This document shows, one piece after another, positions 57,001 through 64,000 of a stretch of 64,000 nucleotides of DNA. Below the pieces are notes generated by a model. It made no database searches. It was not told the DNA's origin and saw only the letters and a program-made list of their open reading frames with translations. Numbering within the stretch: position 1 is the first letter of the stretch; every line of letters starts with the position of its first letter. The DNA lies in the NCBI GenBank assembly GCA_030649955.1, contig JAUSFD010000025.1, forward strand, positions 35,850-99,849. Direction: 5' to 3'. The position numbers and the translations under genes were made by a program. The stretch comes from Candidatus Peregrinibacteria bacterium. GTDB taxonomy: Bacteria; Patescibacteriota; Gracilibacteria; Peribacterales; Peribacteraceae.

Positions 57001-58717
57001 GTACGCAGTCCGCGGACGAGCTCCCCTGCACGCAGTAGTACTGCGAAGAGGGAGGTGTGTAGGAGCTGCAGTTGTTGAGGGCAGAGGGAAACGTGCTGAG
57101 CAGGGCATCGAGGTACTGGAGCACGTTGAGGAGGGGCGAGGGATCCAAGAGGAGCGGGTCCGGGTTGGTCGTGAGCAGGTTCACCGCACCGCGCATGTAC
57201 GCGACATCCCCCGATGCCCACGACAGGCACTGCGGGTACGAGGAGATGAGCGCCCCCATGTAGTTGCCCAGGGTATTGGCGTACACCAGCATCGCGATGA
57301 GCTCTGATACCTGGGAGTACATGCTGCCCTGGACGGTGGTGACGAGCTGGCCGACGTAGCCCTGGCTCTCGTTCAAGTACGCGAGCTCCTCTGGTGAGAC
57401 GCTCGTCATCGTCTGCGCTGTGAGGGGGGACGTTGCGGGAGAGGCGATGGCGAATTCGCTCGTCGGCCGGGGAGTGGCGGCACTGATGACCACGGGAGTC
57501 CTCTTCGCCTCATCGATCCCTGCCTGTACTCGGGGATCGACTTTCGTCTGCGCCTGAGCACAGGTATCGCGGATACCCTGCGTACTTGCGTTGACGAAGT
57601 TCGTGATCGCGATGGCCGGGAATGGCGGGGTATTGCAGATGCCGAGATCCTCGCACGAGGTATTCGTCAGGGCATCTGCACACGATCGTGCATCGAAGGG
57701 GACTCCATTAGAACTTCCTCGTGTTCCATCGGGCTTGAAGAAGACGCCATTATTCTCCATCGCCTCGCACTGTTTCTCCCAAGCCGGTCGTTCGAAAGCA
57801 CAGCACTCTGCGAGAGTGGGAGAAGATGGCACAGTACCCTCGCACCGTTGCTTGGCATGCACGAGCTCGTGAATCATGTAGTAGGTCCCGCGGTTCGTGG
57901 TGTTCGAGAGGCAAATGCGGACTCTCCCTGTCGGTTCCGCTGGATGCGTGAACGCCTTTGTATTCCTGGGGCAGGTGTTGCTGCAGTAGAACTCCGGATT
58001 GCAGGTTGCCGTGCGGATGGTGGTACTGGACGACGACGAGCCCGAGTTGCAGCCGCGCTTGTAGCACTCCGCAACGCGGTACACGCGGTACGTTTTCTGG
58101 TTGAGTCCTGCGCAGAGATTGTTGCATTCGCCCGGACTCAGGCAGGAGGGGTTGGTGCTGCGCACCGTGCGGCACCACTCGTTGCTTTGATAATTGGCAA
58201 AACTGAGCCCCTCTGTACTGTCGGGGAAGATGAGATCACTCGGGCTCCCTGCCATACCGGAGTCCACGTTCGCGTCCCACTTCCACCGGTGCCCCGGCAC
58301 ACCCCACACGTACGGGATCTTCCCCACAACCTCGATCGTCTGTGCGTCGATCTGCGCATTCGATTTCGTTTCGAGCGGAGCTTCGAAGTTATGCCATTGT
58401 CCAGTGTCCTGCTTCACCCACCGTTCCTCCTCCCCTCCCTCATCCGCATCCGGGTCCACCGTCACGCGCATCTGGCCGTTCGGCGCTGACGCAGCGCTCT
58501 CGTCCCCGCCTGCGATACTCTCATCGCTCCACCCTCCGCACTGCGCCGCAGAAAGCGCATTGGGGATGCGGCTCGTGACCTCCGTTTCAATTTGCCCGTA
58601 CGAGGTCGGGGCGGAGGGAACGGTGAACCGTTCCGCATTTGATGACTGCACCCCCATGAGGATCACGCTGAAGGTGAGTCCCCATGCCAGGCCGCTGTTA
58701 CCCATGGTCTTATGCAT
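54005..58717 (-). CDS. Giant secreted cysteine-rich protein with HExxH motif, first gene of operon
   Basis: The 1570-residue protein has a signal peptide (LAWGLTFSVILMGVQSSNAE). A cysteine-rich domain at about 150-390 contains the zinc-protease-like motif YYMIHELVHAKQRCEG (HELVH at 283-287). A helical region (about 455-570) holds the hydrophobic stretch ELIAMLVYANTLGNYMGAL. Further cysteine-rich segments (CVQGSSSADCVPSS, CRCPAESSGVSGC) and a long helical second half follow. A serine run (TTSSSSSASSSSSSSEDG) lies at about 1220, and the tail is Pro-rich (TLRTIVPINPVLT, TMRTFPFP, SMHTVPTIP). No full-length family is recognised. The HExxH could make it a protease; the third ligand is not identified. 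Confidence 0.72.
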   Translation of the reverse strand: MHKTMGNSGLAWGLTFSVILMGVQSSNAERFTVPSAPTSYGQIETEVTSRIPNALSAAQCGGWSDESIAGGDESAASAPNGQMRVTVDPDADEGGEEERWVKQDTGQWHNFEAPLETKSNAQIDAQTIEVVGKIPYVWGVPGHRWKWDANVDSGMAGSPSDLIFPDSTEGLSFANYQSNEWCRTVRSTNPSCLSPGECNNLCAGLNQKTYRVYRVAECYKRGCNSGSSSSSTTIRTATCNPEFYCSNTCPRNTKAFTHPAEPTGRVRICLSNTTNRGTYYMIHELVHAKQRCEGTVPSSPTLAECCAFERPAWEKQCEAMENNGVFFKPDGTRGSSNGVPFDARSCADALTNTSCEDLGICNTPPFPAIAITNFVNASTQGIRDTCAQAQTKVDPRVQAGIDEAKRTPVVISAATPRPTSEFAIASPATSPLTAQTMTSVSPEELAYLNESQGYVGQLVTTVQGSMYSQVSELIAMLVYANTLGNYMGALISSYPQCLSWASGDVAYMRGAVNLLTTNPDPLLLDPSPLLNVLQYLDALLSTFPSALNNCSSYTPPSSQYYCVQGSSSADCVPSSTPIPGAKAYGDGATCSANCKYVKKEKCEYRTDDKAYYEKRAKELPSSNAMTFFDCNTCIGNDIKIRLEFAGDKYYCTGNEAERTGNANLSGISGPLLKEKYGWVWGDTYMSKILPQVNPSARDLCLAKWVEEPTEYPNCIACGREDSIVVPGVTTKEGKTPGLECRCPAESSGVSGCRSTERTSPKNNATYESFMRTYRAQSVRQPTGPSSSELTSGSARAACFGYLSLRDPKVTTMVAADLQCVIDMNDSAFYENRKTTQMGKGEYGERSNLPDLAEEPRDSDFDQLKDPWYENIGGAFSFLNPDVLKHPFSSLIPPPDKAAVLTTVQIDSEHPLAESALKRDTEDTVTDEAGDKRVLSMWWKEMETQMNRILTPPVVRLFLPAPWFMSLDPLRPIATDDVELDNFQALSVDMTIHAGESIPDMLARYMRGIAVNFQEEDVNVLTPAVTDAKLTSLSQSWCAWWERRWGLQIKQMRVTNGTPEEDAHQGISCDMSAGSGPFPAGANEELVAVQELMATFQGYMAQKEGVRLLRAEHARVQADLLKKGQEYTQEVDLWIAEWLGAWMEDSQEAYVSYINGLEERYALGEKWREVQQAFVDLHDDLNFPWCYNAEFTPPVYHLQNNLPGRPSLSGGSRSCTTSSSSSASSSSSSSEDGLPIICLPDDLDEKNLVFDFSNVPLLRRLVLERIIPVPVLKVTEVEINLPAPPPIDDPLDPRVADLMDFPPIPSIHDYVATASPEFGPTESDEEPPTITFPPPLDLAQPAEALDEALTVLEDMQRPYQEFFDAAKRPNQTLICPDWGVFPCIFPEANLIESFMRFWARRAIMVTENREFQGEPRPAGYVKGPEQCPPEDHACQILLPEELFHREYEQQPPQIDMPAEWRGFLETIRSAVRSASITSAGEVLNAFPYIVPTEKLYEIFRVPGVVDLFGRPRLPLPIDEMPAPSSTTLRTIVPINPVLTTPPFPLQPTMRTFPFPSSTPSSASMHTVPTIP

Positions 58718-59082
58718 ACAACACTTCAGAGAGCAGAACGATAGTTACCCTCGCCGGCCGTAGCCCCGAGCGGAGCCGAGGGCGAAGGCTGGCTGATGGC
58801 ACTCGGTCGGAGAATTGTTGTGGGCGAGGGAATCCCTCAACGTATACAGATTCTGTTCAGAAGTTCCAACAGCGGCAGAGCCCGTTCTCTGGTGCAATTT
58901 CAATCGTAGAGCCGAATTGCGGATGTGCGGATGAGTAGTATCAGGAAATAAAAATTGGAAATAGGAAATGCCAAGTCCTTGCCGAATTTCTGTTGAGGTG
59001 TACGGTCGTTCACGTCACAGCGCGCGCTCATCCCCCACTCAGTGGGGTCGTGACATCCTTTACTTCCATACTCCTCAGTTAC
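58718..59082. other. 365-bp gap between the secreted operon and ssb
   Basis: No gene is seen. It contains a REP-like sequence (58755-58787, GCCGTAGCCCCGAGCGGAGC and more), a weak single-arm short-word tract (58945-58972, GGAAATA/GGAAATG), and a perfect palindrome CCCCACT-C-AGTGGGG (59033-59047) upstream of ssb. Both flanking promoters must lie here. A CATACT box at 59067-59072 is the best -10 for ssb. Confidence 0.6.
59033..59047 (+). promoter_or_regulatory. Palindrome upstream of ssb
   Basis: CCCCACT-C-AGTGGGG, a perfect 7+1+7 palindrome 20 bp before the likely -10 box and 35 bp before the ATG. It resembles the CTCCCC-TCA-GGGGAG palindrome in the RNase J promoter. Confidence 0.45.
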
Positions 59083-59940
59083 ATGTTTTCCTTCAATCGC
59101 GTGCACATCATCGGCTACCAGACACAACCCGTCACCGTCCGCCAGACACCTGGTGGGACGAGTGTTACCGATCTCAATCTCGTCACTCCCTACAGCTTCC
59201 GCTCCGCGAGCGGTGAGCAACTCACCGGGAAGAACTTCCACGTGGTCACCCTCTGGGGGCCCATGGCGGAAGTCGCCGGCAAGTTCATCCGGCCCGGCAG
59301 CCAGATCTTCATTTCCGGCCGCCTGCAGACAGACTCCTGGGAGGACGAGAAGACCGGCGACAAGCGCAGCAAGACGAAGATCGTCGCGCTCGACATGATC
59401 CTCCTCGATCCCAAGGACGGTCAGCTCCCCGCTCTCCAGGGCGGCCAGAGCGTCTCCACTCTCGTGAACCGCGCGGACATCATCGGGCACGTCACCCGTG
59501 ATCCAGAGATCCGCACGACAACGAGTGGTCAGCAGGTGCTCACCCTCGGGGTGGCTACCAACGAGCGCTGGAAAGACAAGGCGAGCGGCGAAGACCGCGA
59601 GCGCACAGAGTTCCACAACGTCGTGATCTGGGGCGAGCTCGCCACAGATGTGAGTACGTACATCAAGAAAGGCAACCGCGTCTTCGTCTCCGGTCGCGTC
59701 CAGACCCGGAGCTGGGAGGCGAAGGACGGCTCCAAGCGCTACACCACAGAGGTGATCGCGGAGTCCATCTCGCTCCTCGGCGTGCGCAGCCCCGTTGCAG
59801 ATGAAGTCATCCAGACCGACTCGCAGCGCGTCCAGTCCGCTCCCGTTGCGGCAGCGACGGAGGGTGTGAGCGTCCCCGGCGACACGGTTCCAGAGCTCAC
59901 CTATGCTTCGGAAATTAAAGTCGAAGATCTCCCTTTCTAA
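59083..59940 (+). CDS. ssb: Single-stranded DNA-binding protein with two OB folds
   Basis: The 285-residue protein binds single-stranded DNA in replication and repair. It contains two tandem SSB domains: residues 1-110 (MFSFNRVHIIGYQTQPVTVR, then NFHVVTLWGPMAEVAGKFI) and about 126-240 (VNRADIIGHVTRDPEIRTTT, then FHNVVIWGELATDVSTYIKK). Most bacterial SSBs have one OB fold per chain and act as tetramers. Two per chain, as in Deinococcus, usually act as dimers. The C-terminus ends EIKVEDLPF, a variant of the acidic tip that recruits partners such as RecO. The ATG at 59083 begins at the first OB strand. A strong terminator follows. Confidence 0.93.
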   Translation: MFSFNRVHIIGYQTQPVTVRQTPGGTSVTDLNLVTPYSFRSASGEQLTGKNFHVVTLWGPMAEVAGKFIRPGSQIFISGRLQTDSWEDEKTGDKRSKTKIVALDMILLDPKDGQLPALQGGQSVSTLVNRADIIGHVTRDPEIRTTTSGQQVLTLGVATNERWKDKASGEDRERTEFHNVVIWGELATDVSTYIKKGNRVFVSGRVQTRSWEAKDGSKRYTTEVIAESISLLGVRSPVADEVIQTDSQRVQSAPVAAATEGVSVPGDTVPELTYASEIKVEDLPF

Positions 59941-59958
59941 CACGGCTTCGTACAGAAG

Positions 59959-59990
59959 AGAGGAGTGGCGCGCGCTGCTCCTCTTTTTTT
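59959..59990 (+). terminator. Rho-independent terminator after ssb
   Basis: The stem AGAGGAG/CTCCTCT, with inner GC pairs, is followed by TTTTTTT. It lies 19 bp after the ssb stop codon. It is the clearest intrinsic terminator in the window. Confidence 0.9.
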
Positions 59991-60095
59991 CAGAAAGCCA
60001 ACCGCACCGCGGAGCAGTGCTGCTGAATGGAAAAGAAATTATAGACGCAGCAGCACCCGTCCTCGGGTGCGGGTGTCTTTTGTACTAGAATATGA

Positions 60096-60515
60096 TTAGC
60101 CTCGGAAGCTGCCCCGCCAGACGAGAACGGCATAGATGACCCCTCGACATTCAATGTACGTCCACGCAAGACCGGCACCCATCTCACACAATTGTTCGTT
60201 CAGGATGTCATCCCGGTGGCCATCGCTGGAATGCATCCAGGCGTTGTGTACGGCATTCTGAATCATGCCAGGCAGATCATGCCCAATACCCCTCCAAAGA
60301 CATTCCCTTTTTCCACGTAAGTGATCTTCCGATGCATGTCTGTACTTTCCCGAATGAAGAATCCATTCTGCGTGCTTGTAGCTATCGTGCGCTACAACAC
60401 CGCTTCGCTGGAGAGGCCATCTTCCGTAGCTCGATCTTTCGTGATCAACGGCTCCATAGCAGATGTCGCTCAACTCGTGGCCATTGGGCATAGCTTTACA
60501 CTCTCCACTTTCCAT
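60096..60515 (-). CDS. CAP-domain (SCP/YkwD-like) protein without a signal peptide
   Basis: The 139-residue protein has the CAP fold pattern: AVDHERSSYGRWPLQRSGVV, AHDSYKHAEWILHSGKYRHA, then NAVHNAWMHSSDGHRDDILN and GAGLAWTYIECRGVIYAVLV. The matching YkwD motif is NAWMxSxGHRxNIL. Most bacterial CAP proteins are secreted, but neither this start nor the longer one at 60569 gives a signal peptide. The gene may have lost its N-terminus or begin at a shifted frame. It follows murB on the same strand. Codon use is more A/T-rich than murB. Confidence 0.7.
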   Translation of the reverse strand: MESGECKAMPNGHELSDICYGAVDHERSSYGRWPLQRSGVVAHDSYKHAEWILHSGKYRHASEDHLRGKRECLWRGIGHDLPGMIQNAVHNAWMHSSDGHRDDILNEQLCEMGAGLAWTYIECRGVIYAVLVWRGSFRG

Positions 60516-60540
60516 TGAAATCCTGCAAGAAGTGAATGCG

Positions 60541-61446
60541 TTATTGTGCAATTTGCCCTTTCTGATCATAAAATCTCATCTCCACGCCCGCGATCTGCGG
60601 CACCGCCTCTTGGATCCTCCTCGTGATCTCTAGCGTATCTGTGAATGTTCCTCGTTCTACATTCAACAAGAAGTTCGCATGTTTTTCACTCACCTGAACG
60701 CCACCGACTTTCAATCCACGCAGTCCTGCTGCTTCAATCAACTTCCACGCAGGCGTGCCGTCAGGAAGTGCTTTGAAGCAGGAACCTGCAGTCTTGATGT
60801 GCGGCTGCGTTTCGATGCGCTTCTTGATGAGTCGTTCAATCTCCGCTTTCACTTCAGTGCCGGATTTCGTTGGGACAGTGAGAACTGCAGACCAGAGAAT
60901 AGGAGGGAATGGAGAATGGAGAATGGAGAATGGAGAATTTGTCGACGTCATGTCTTTGAAGGTGCTCTCACGGTAGCGGAAATCGCACTCTTCCCGACTG
61001 AGCGTTTTCCACTCTTTCCCATCGTAGAGTGTGACGCTCTCCACGAAGGAGTCCAGCCAGATTCCCTTGGGCCCCTGCCCCGCGTTCCCGAAGAGCGCTC
61101 CACCAACAGTGCCGGGGATTCCCGTGAGTGGAGAGAGGTCCAAATTTTTCTCCGCGAGTTCATTGAGCAGCGATGCGAGAATTTTTCCCGCGCTCACCGT
61201 GACACGATTTCCCTCGGTCGAGACAGCATCCGCTTTGATGCGGACCACGAGCGCTTCGATGATGCCATCCGCGAAGATCGTGTTCGATCCTCCACCGAGC
61301 ACGATTAGGGGGAGGGATTTCTCCTGCGCGAATTTCCACGCCGCTTCGACATCTTCTTTCGTCAGAAGTTCTACAAAGAATCGTGCTTGTCCCCCGATGC
61401 GCATCGTCGTCTTCGCGCCGATGGCGACGAGTTCCTGGATCGTCAT
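60541..61446 (-). CDS. murB: UDP-N-acetylenolpyruvoylglucosamine reductase
   Basis: MurB reduces enolpyruvyl-UDP-GlcNAc to UDP-MurNAc in peptidoglycan synthesis, using FAD and NADPH. The 301-residue protein has the FAD-binding IVLGGGSNTIF and GIPGTVGGALFGNAGQG. The active-site region is CDFRYRESTF, with the serine in AGSCFKAL and the C-terminal VGGVQVSEKHANFLLN. The ATG at 61446 overlaps the gltX stop (ATGA). Residues about 169-182 (TNSPFSILHSPFPP) are encoded by an 8-nt tandem repeat inside the gene, an insertion other MurB proteins do not have. Confidence 0.94.
   Translation of the reverse strand: MTIQELVAIGAKTTMRIGGQARFFVELLTKEDVEAAWKFAQEKSLPLIVLGGGSNTIFADGIIEALVVRIKADAVSTEGNRVTVSAGKILASLLNELAEKNLDLSPLTGIPGTVGGALFGNAGQGPKGIWLDSFVESVTLYDGKEWKTLSREECDFRYRESTFKDMTSTNSPFSILHSPFPPILWSAVLTVPTKSGTEVKAEIERLIKKRIETQPHIKTAGSCFKALPDGTPAWKLIEAAGLRGLKVGGVQVSEKHANFLLNVERGTFTDTLEITRRIQEAVPQIAGVEMRFYDQKGQIAQ
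60905..60939. repeat. 8-nt tandem repeat inside murB
   Basis: Four copies of GGAGAATG-type words with no inverted partner. The number of bases keeps the reading frame open. Confidence 0.85.
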
Positions 61447-62912
61447 CCCAGGATGGAGCGTGCGGTAGCGAGACGCTCGAGCGACTCTTCCCTCCCCAGT
61501 GCCTCTGCCACTTCCACCGCTCCGGGGCTGTACGGTAATCCCGTGAGTGCCGCGCGCATGGGCCACAGGAGCTGGCCGAGCTTCCATGTACCCTCCCCCA
61601 CTTTTGCCTTCACCGTCTCGAGGAGTGTCTCCTTCTTCCACTCCTTCTCCGGTACTCCTTCGCAGAGGGCGATGACCGTGTCGAGGATCTCCGGGAGATC
61701 CTCCTGTTTCACCTTCTGCTTCTCGTTCGCGAGGAGCACCGGCGTCGGCTTCGGTTTGTCGTAGAAGAAGCTGAGCATCTCCGGCGCTTCGTTGAAGAAC
61801 GTGATGCGCTCCTGCACGAGTGCGGCTTTCGTCTCGAAGTCACGATCGTTTGAGGCCTGAGAGAATTTCACTGCGACGAGCGGACGGATTCTCTCTGCGA
61901 ATTCTGCGAGGGGAATTTTTCGCATCCACTGGCCCTGAACCCAATCGAGCTTCGTGAGGTCGAAGACCGCTCCCGCCTTCTGCACCCGCTCGAGGGAGAA
62001 CTGTTCAATCAATTCATCGAGTGAGAAGATCTCCTGCGTCGTCCCCGGGTTCCATCCGAGGAGTGCGAGAAAGTTCACGAGGGCCTCCGGCAGGTATCCT
62101 TTCTCCCTGTAGTGCTCCGCGGCGACATCGTTCTGTCGCTTGCTCAGCTTCGTCCTGTCCTTATTGAGGAGGAGCGGCACGTGCGCGTAGCGCGGGTGCT
62201 TCCATCCCAGGTACCGGAAGAGGAGGAGGTGCTTGGGCGTTGAGCTCAGCCACTCCTCACCGCGCAGCACCATATCGATGTCCATCAGGTGATCGTCGAC
62301 GACGTTCGCGAGGTGGTAGGTGGGGAAGCCGTCGCTCTTGAGCAGAACCTGATCATCGATCGTTATCCCCTGGAACACGACGGTACCGCGGATCTCATCG
62401 TCGAGCGCAACCGCCTCATCGCGCGGGATTTTCATGCGCAACACGGGACGCTCCCCGTTCGCAATTTTCTCCTTCACCTGTTCCGGTGTGAGCGAGAGGC
62501 AGTGCCGGTCGTACATCGGTGCAACCTTCCGCGCCTGCTGGTCATTGCGCATCCGCTCCAGCCGCTCGGGGCTACAGAAGCAGTGGTACGCGTTCCCGCT
62601 CTTAAGAAGTTCTTCCCCGTACTTCCGGTAGAGCTCCAGGCGTTCGGACTGGATGTACGGTCCGTGCGATCCTTCCTGCACAACCACTCCATTCTTCACC
62701 ATCACCCCCTCCTCCGGGTGAATACCTGCCCAGTGCAGAGTGTTCACGATGTTCTCGATCGCTCCAGGCACGCTGCGTTCCTGATCCGTGTCCTCAATGC
62801 GCAGGAGGAACTTCCCCTTGTTCTGCTTCGCGACGAGGTACGAGTACAGCGCAGTCCGCAGTCCGCCGACGTGGAGGAAGCCGGTTGGGGATGGGGCGAA
62901 GCGCGTGCGCAT
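61443..62912 (-). CDS. gltX: Glutamyl-tRNA synthetase
   Basis: The enzyme charges tRNA-Glu, and tRNA-Gln if non-discriminating. The 489-residue class I enzyme has the HIGH-type motif FAPSPTGFLHVGGLRTALYS, the GluRS-specific FLLRIEDTDQERSVPGA, and the KMSKS-type motif TKLSKRQNDV at about 255-265. The C-terminal helical anticodon-binding domains are present. A cysteine-containing segment, YHCFCSPERLERMR, is typical of bacterial GluRS. It is translationally coupled to murB by ATGA overlap. Confidence 0.97.
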   Translation of the reverse strand: MRTRFAPSPTGFLHVGGLRTALYSYLVAKQNKGKFLLRIEDTDQERSVPGAIENIVNTLHWAGIHPEEGVMVKNGVVVQEGSHGPYIQSERLELYRKYGEELLKSGNAYHCFCSPERLERMRNDQQARKVAPMYDRHCLSLTPEQVKEKIANGERPVLRMKIPRDEAVALDDEIRGTVVFQGITIDDQVLLKSDGFPTYHLANVVDDHLMDIDMVLRGEEWLSSTPKHLLLFRYLGWKHPRYAHVPLLLNKDRTKLSKRQNDVAAEHYREKGYLPEALVNFLALLGWNPGTTQEIFSLDELIEQFSLERVQKAGAVFDLTKLDWVQGQWMRKIPLAEFAERIRPLVAVKFSQASNDRDFETKAALVQERITFFNEAPEMLSFFYDKPKPTPVLLANEKQKVKQEDLPEILDTVIALCEGVPEKEWKKETLLETVKAKVGEGTWKLGQLLWPMRAALTGLPYSPGAVEVAEALGREESLERLATARSILG

Positions 62913-62978
62913 TGCCGGAGCAGGATACAGCGAAAGGCATCACAAATCACCGTCGTATGCCTTGGAACAGTGGTCAGT

Positions 62979-63410
62979 TTAGCTAGATTTGTTAGGCAGT
63001 ATTTGTGGTCTGACGTACTGGAATACTGCTTCCTTCTGGTCTGGTGGAAGTTTCTGGTACCACACGTACTGGTTGAGGATGACCTTCAAATTGCGGTCCA
63101 CTGCTCCAGGTGAACTCTGTCGAAGGGGTGCCAGAACTGCACGGATGTACGACACCACCTTCCCGAGTCCGGAGCTCCCATCCCGCTCCTGTGCCAGATG
63201 CTCCCACTGTGCATCCACCTTCCCTCTTTCGAATGTCGTGAGCTCACCTCTGAGCGTGTCGATGAATACCGGCGTCAGTTTCTGATGAGGAGGCTCATTG
63301 GAGAAGGAGCGATGCAGAATGCCCCTCACTCCCTGCAGCAATTTCTGCAGCCCATTCAGTTGGGGTGGGATAGCTTCAGGGCCTTTGAGGTCTTCGGGAC
63401 GGATTTCCAT
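62979..63410 (-). CDS. Helical protein of unknown function
   Basis: The 143-residue protein is MEIRPEDLKGPEAIPPQLNG, then LQKLLQGVRGILHRSFSNEP and a helical C-terminus with QYVWYQKLPPDQKEAVFQYV. There is no signal peptide or membrane helix. A good promoter on the minus strand (63419-63446) ends 9 nt before ATG 63410; a TTG one codon upstream is less likely. No family is recognised. It is divergent from the toxin-antitoxin pair 4. Confidence 0.65.
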   Translation of the reverse strand: MEIRPEDLKGPEAIPPQLNGLQKLLQGVRGILHRSFSNEPPHQKLTPVFIDTLRGELTTFERGKVDAQWEHLAQERDGSSGLGKVVSYIRAVLAPLRQSSPGAVDRNLKVILNQYVWYQKLPPDQKEAVFQYVRPQILPNKSS

Positions 63411-63418
63411 CAAAGACC

Positions 63419-63446
63419 ATTATAGCATACTTCTGAGCAATTACAA
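63419..63446 (-). promoter_or_regulatory. Promoter for the helical protein gene
   Basis: On the minus strand: TTGTAA (63446-63441), 16-bp spacer, TATAAT (63424-63419), ending 9 nt before the ATG. Confidence 0.65.
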
Positions 63447-63479
63447 AAGGCGAGCGGTAGTGCGTCCTTCGCACTATCA

Positions 63480-63517
63480 TTGCATATGGTACCGTAAAGA
63501 GGTACAATAATGGTACC
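63480..63517 (+). promoter_or_regulatory. Promoter and operator repeats of toxin-antitoxin pair 4
   Basis: TTGCAT, 17-bp spacer, TACAAT (63503-63508). ATGGTACC occurs twice (63486 and 63510), flanking the -10, with a GGTACA in between. These are likely antitoxin binding sites. Confidence 0.6.
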
Positions 63518-63537
63518 TTTATCAGTACTTCTCCTCC

Positions 63538-63771
63538 ATGACTACCATCACTCTCCAGGACATCAAATCCCACGGTGCGCAGGCGATCCCCGATGGAAAG
63601 GTCGTTTATCTCATCGTCAACTCGCAGACGAAGTCCGTCCTCGTGCCACCTGCGGAATACGACATGCTCATTGCGGCACAGGAAGAACTCGAGGATATGC
63701 GAGCTATTGAGGAACGTCGCGATGAGCCAACAGTTCCCTTTTCCAAAGCATTCCCGAAGAGGAAATCATGA
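63538..63771 (+). CDS. Phd/YefM-like antitoxin
   Basis: The 77-residue protein is MTTITLQDIKSHGAQAIPDG, then VYLIVNSQTKSVLVPPAEYDMLIAAQEEL. It matches the Phd/YefM-type N-terminal fold with a short acidic and basic tail for toxin binding. It overlaps the toxin gene by 4 bp (ATGA). Confidence 0.8.
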   Translation: MTTITLQDIKSHGAQAIPDGKVVYLIVNSQTKSVLVPPAEYDMLIAAQEELEDMRAIEERRDEPTVPFSKAFPKRKS

Positions 63772-64000
63772 CGAAGCTGTACGAGATCGTCCTCAAGCGC
63801 TCGGTGCTCAAGGATATTCGCGGAATTCCCCAGAGCATTCTCCTGCGTATTCAAGATCGTATCGCTGCACTAGCGACGGATCCCTTCCCGTCTGGTGCAG
63901 AGCCGATTGGGGGATACGATCACTGTTATCGCATACGCCTGGGAAACTACCGCATCGTGTACGAGGTGGCGACAACCATTCGCATCATCACCATCATCCG
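63768..64000 (+). CDS. RelE/ParE-family toxin, cut by the window edge
   Basis: The visible 77 residues are YEIVLKRSVLKDIRGIPQSI, LLRIQDRIAALATDPFPSGA, then HCYRIRLGNYRIVYEVATTI. This is the typical RelE/ParE strand-helix order; the (K/R)LRxGxYRIxYE motif is present. The C-terminus, with the catalytic residues, lies beyond 64000. Confidence 0.85.
   Translation, partial: MTKLYEIVLKRSVLKDIRGIPQSILLRIQDRIAALATDPFPSGAEPIGGYDHCYRIRLGNYRIVYEVATTIRIITII

Noticed and set aside
60053..60075. Hairpin GCACCCG-TCCT-CGGGTGC as a terminator
   Set aside because: The stem is good, but the nearest T run is about 9 nt away on the plus strand and there is none on the minus strand. It may be a weak or non-functional hairpin.

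Overview
The window looks like part of a small-genome bacterium of the candidate phyla radiation (Patescibacteria). Peribacteria/Peregrinibacteria is my best guess, from gene content and a moderately high G+C that I judged by eye. TGA works as a normal stop codon: several operon junctions are ATGA overlaps. That argues against the CPR lineages that recode UGA. Shine-Dalgarno sequences are not visible upstream of the starts I checked. Many genes have a sigma70-like -10 box only 7-11 nt before the start codon, which suggests leaderless or near-leaderless messages.

Layout. 0-29 kb is mostly housekeeping: rpmH, an M16 peptidase, ndk, an S41 peptidase, a DUF1858/HesB fusion, RNase H, a VanW protein, recO, ftsX, RNase J, a pyrB-permease-pyrC operon, a lipid-linked-sugar-type flippase, a surface fibronectin-type protein, a ComEC-type hydrolase and a sugar nucleotidyltransferase. 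They are followed by a probable replication origin (24.3-24.7 kb, with perfect DnaA boxes) in front of dnaN and mfd. 29-39 kb is accessory: a cysteine-rich secreted protein, two paralogous cassettes of small helical proteins, three toxin-antitoxin pairs, a PP2C phosphatase, a decayed LysE exporter, and a tRNA-Leu/GIY-YIG locus with broken tRNA copies. 39-48.5 kb returns to core genes (aspS, nrdR, tsaC, dnaE). 48.6-58.7 kb is one five-gene operon of large secreted proteins of unknown function, with every junction overlapping. 59-64 kb holds ssb, a CAP-domain protein, murB, gltX and a fourth toxin-antitoxin pair.

The most striking feature is in the gaps. About twenty intergenic spaces carry imperfect inverted repeats whose arms are short tandem words of 7, 8 or 9 nt, for example GGGAACA, GGACAGT, AAAGCCC, CGAGTAAA and GGCAGGAAA. 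The same words recur at distant loci. They run into stop codons, supply C-terminal tails to several proteins, and once lie inside murB in frame. At 41.36-41.82 kb the two arms bracket a gene for a four-helix-bundle protein of the 23S rRNA intervening-sequence (S23/bAvd) family. This is the architecture of rRNA intervening sequences, but outside rRNA. A second, unrelated short repeat (CCCTTCGAC..GCTCAGG type) has entered two different hairpin loops immediately after GGGTTCG. The repeats and the secreted five-gene operon are the best candidates for undescribed biology here.
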